Shown: positions 62,754 through 64,000 of the stretch, one piece after another
Numbering within the stretch: the first letter of the stretch is position 1
Layout: every line of letters starts with the position of its first letter
NCBI GenBank assembly: GCA_902774055.1
Contig: CACYGX010000007.1
Span: forward strand, 124,001-188,000
Direction: 5' to 3'
DNA: 64,000 nt
From: an uncultured Bacteroidales bacterium
GTDB taxonomy: Bacteria > Bacteroidota > Bacteroidia > Bacteroidales > Muribaculaceae
Notes under the pieces: model-generated
Told to the model about the DNA's origin: nothing
The model's database searches: none
Seen by the model: the letters and a program-made list of their open reading frames with translations, nothing else
Made by a program: the position numbers and the translations under genes

Positions 62754-63382
62754 AATTTATTGTCTATACATGTAAAAAAAACCAGATTCTTCCTGTAGGG
62801 TGCCAGCAGCTGCTTCATTGCCGCAAGAGTCTGCCCGGTGGTCACAAAGTCATCAAAGACGATGATATTGGGTTCCTTGGGCAGCACATTCAGGTCGAAG
62901 ACGGCATTAACGCGCTGGCGTGTGCGGCACGTGGCCACATCCTCATAAAAAGGAATAGCCAGGGACTCAGCGATGCGCTCACTGATGAGCGTTGCGAAGT
63001 TCCTGGCCTTATGTCTGCGCTTGGGTGATGTGCAGATGCACCAACCGCCCTTGTCAAGGTTATGGCCTATCGTCTCACAGATGGCAGGGACGATGTTTGT
63101 GGCACAGAACTCCACCATGGCAGGGTCCGCCTTGATGTCGGTCAAGGTGCGGCCATGAACCGTCTTGTGCCAGATGGAGATGAAGTTGACATCACTTCGG
63201 CGCGTCATTCTGAGCCTGTAGGAGAAGTCACACCGTGCTTCGACTGACTTATCCCATGACCTGCGCTGCTGCACAGCGAACAGGTCTTTAGGCTGTGGTG
63301 GCTGGTCAAGATCGGTCAAAAGGGAGGAGAGCTGCGCGGATTCCGGCACATCCGTCAAGAGCCCATCGACGTAACTCTCCAT
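62750..63382 (-). CDS. ComF-like phosphoribosyltransferase in prophage
   Basis: The 210-residue protein has the PRPP-binding motif IIVFDDFVTTGQT (173-185) and the upstream SPKRRHKARNFATLISERIA pattern of ComF-type phosphoribosyltransferases. N-terminal zinc-finger cysteines of ComF are absent. Its substrate is unknown. Sits between a structural gene (18-nt gap) and the 270-residue gene (4-nt overlap), so it is expressed with virion genes. Confidence 0.7.
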   Translation of the reverse strand: MESYVDGLLTDVPESAQLSSLLTDLDQPPQPKDLFAVQQRRSWDKSVEARCDFSYRLRMTRRSDVNFISIWHKTVHGRTLTDIKADPAMVEFCATNIVPAICETIGHNLDKGGWCICTSPKRRHKARNFATLISERIAESLAIPFYEDVATCRTRQRVNAVFDLNVLPKEPNIIVFDDFVTTGQTLAAMKQLLAPYRKNLVFFTCIDNKL

Positions 63383-63400
63383 CCCTGTTTGAGTCAGATC

Positions 63401-64000
63401 TTAGTTACCCCCGTTTCCAGGAGTCTGCGATGCAGCGATCACCGACGAATAGACGTCTCCGTCATCGGTCTCCAGCACGCCCTCATAGAAGGGAGCAGCG
63501 AGCTCGTCGGTCACCTCCACGTTAATCGTGGTGCCTGCAGGCGACGTGCCCTGGCCGTTGTCCTGGTTGACTGTGGTCTTGGTCGGCCACTTGTCATTTC
63601 CGACAACGCGGAAGTTTCCTGCCATATCCTCAACGATGTACACGTTGTCGGAGTTGTTCAGGAAGCCGGCAGCGCCAGTTGCCTCCTCATCCACGCCGTT
63701 GTGCATGAGCACGAGCTTGTTGAGCTGGGTCTGGCTGGGAGACTCGCCCTGAGGCTCACTGGTGAGCTGAGACTTGTCGGGGTTGATGTCGATGTACTGG
63801 AACTTGGCACCTTCCACCAGCTCAAAGTCACCGGTGTACTTGCCCGAGGTGGGACGGCCCATGGAGTCACGGGTCAGTGTGGGCCACTTCGCAATCAGGT
63901 TCTTGTTGCAGAAGTAAGCGCGACGGCGGATGCCGGGATGCTGAGGCATGCCGTCACACCATGCGAGCGACTTCTGCAGCGCGGTTGTACATTCTCTTGC
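63401..64000 (-). CDS. Phage tail-tube-like structural protein (5' end outside window)
   Basis: The reading frame stays open to 64000, so the protein is at least 199 residues and truncated by the window edge. It shows LAWCDGMPQHPGIRRRAYFC, FELVEGAKFQYIDIN, and NVEVTDELAAPFYEGVLE near the end. The compact beta-rich profile and the final segment resemble tail tube or other major structural proteins of Bacteroidetes phages. It heads the visible minus-strand block. Confidence 0.55.
   Translation of the reverse strand, partial: ARECTTALQKSLAWCDGMPQHPGIRRRAYFCNKNLIAKWPTLTRDSMGRPTSGKYTGDFELVEGAKFQYIDINPDKSQLTSEPQGESPSQTQLNKLVLMHNGVDEEATGAAGFLNNSDNVYIVEDMAGNFRVVGNDKWPTKTTVNQDNGQGTSPAGTTINVEVTDELAAPFYEGVLETDDGDVYSSVIAASQTPGNGGN

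Larger units (their letters stand above)
44158..64000. mobile_element. Siphovirus-like prophage integrated at tRNA-Pro(CGG); right end not in window
   Basis: The integrase starts 146 nt after the tRNA and points away from it. All later phage genes lie on the opposite strand, tightly packed with 4- to 20-nt overlaps. The contents are a large terminase, portal, tape measure, tail protein and accessory genes. The element is open at 64000, and no attR or lysis gene is visible. The exact left attachment core is inferred to be in the 3' part of the tRNA. Confidence 0.85.

Overview
The window is a chromosomal segment of a Bacteroidales bacterium. Three things point there: the TANNTTTG -7 promoter element of Bacteroidetes recurs in front of most genes, several transcripts look leaderless, and the gene families are typical (CoaX, LptC, CorC/HlyC, Nif3 with a zinc-ribbon partner, DUF3316, C10 protease, dockerin-tailed and T9SS-like secreted proteins). 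The host part is fairly GC-rich. Prevotellaceae or Muribaculaceae would fit, but I cannot assign family or genus from sequence alone.

Layout. 0-8.6 kb is housekeeping: the end of an FtsB/DivIC gene, a small membrane protein, coaX, a beta-barrel protein, lptC, a CorC-type protein, tRNA-Asp and tRNA-Pro(TGG), aspS, nif3 and a zinc-ribbon protein. 8.6-17.1 kb holds thymidine kinase, a small membrane protein, a YitT-family protein, a large secreted C10 cysteine protease and an MBOAT/SGNH O-acyltransferase pair. 17.2-20.8 kb holds an unknown protein followed by a coupled MoxR ATPase/VWA pair. 20.9-25.6 kb holds a type IIA topoisomerase A subunit, a DUF3316 protein and an S41 protease lipoprotein.

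26-38 kb is devoted to large secreted proteins. Two adjacent genes (26.0 and 28.2 kb) together cover the same two conserved regions found in one longer gene at 32.5 kb. An 839-residue protein with two dockerin-like repeats follows. Between them lie fold-back and palindromic repeats. 38.4-43 kb holds rnhB, a polyprenyl synthase, a polA whose proofreading domain looks inactive, and a frameshifted acyltransferase.

From tRNA-Pro(CGG) at 44.1 kb to the window end is a siphovirus-like prophage: a tyrosine integrase on the plus strand, then a long minus-strand block. Read in transcription order (right to left) this block is: a structural (tail-tube-like) protein, a ComF-like phosphoribosyltransferase, an unknown protein, a PLD-like protein, two small-terminase candidates, large terminase, a small separately bounded unit with a stand-alone MutS domain I-like protein, virion proteins, portal, head-tail genes, tape measure and a tail protein. 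The right end of the prophage lies outside the window.

Best candidates for something new: the MutS-I-like unit in the prophage; a plus-strand promoter and structured RNA candidate antisense to the terminase; a repeat array at the small-terminase start; the split/fused secreted protein family; the 363-bp nested fold-back element; and the CCAG-rich dispersed repeat.
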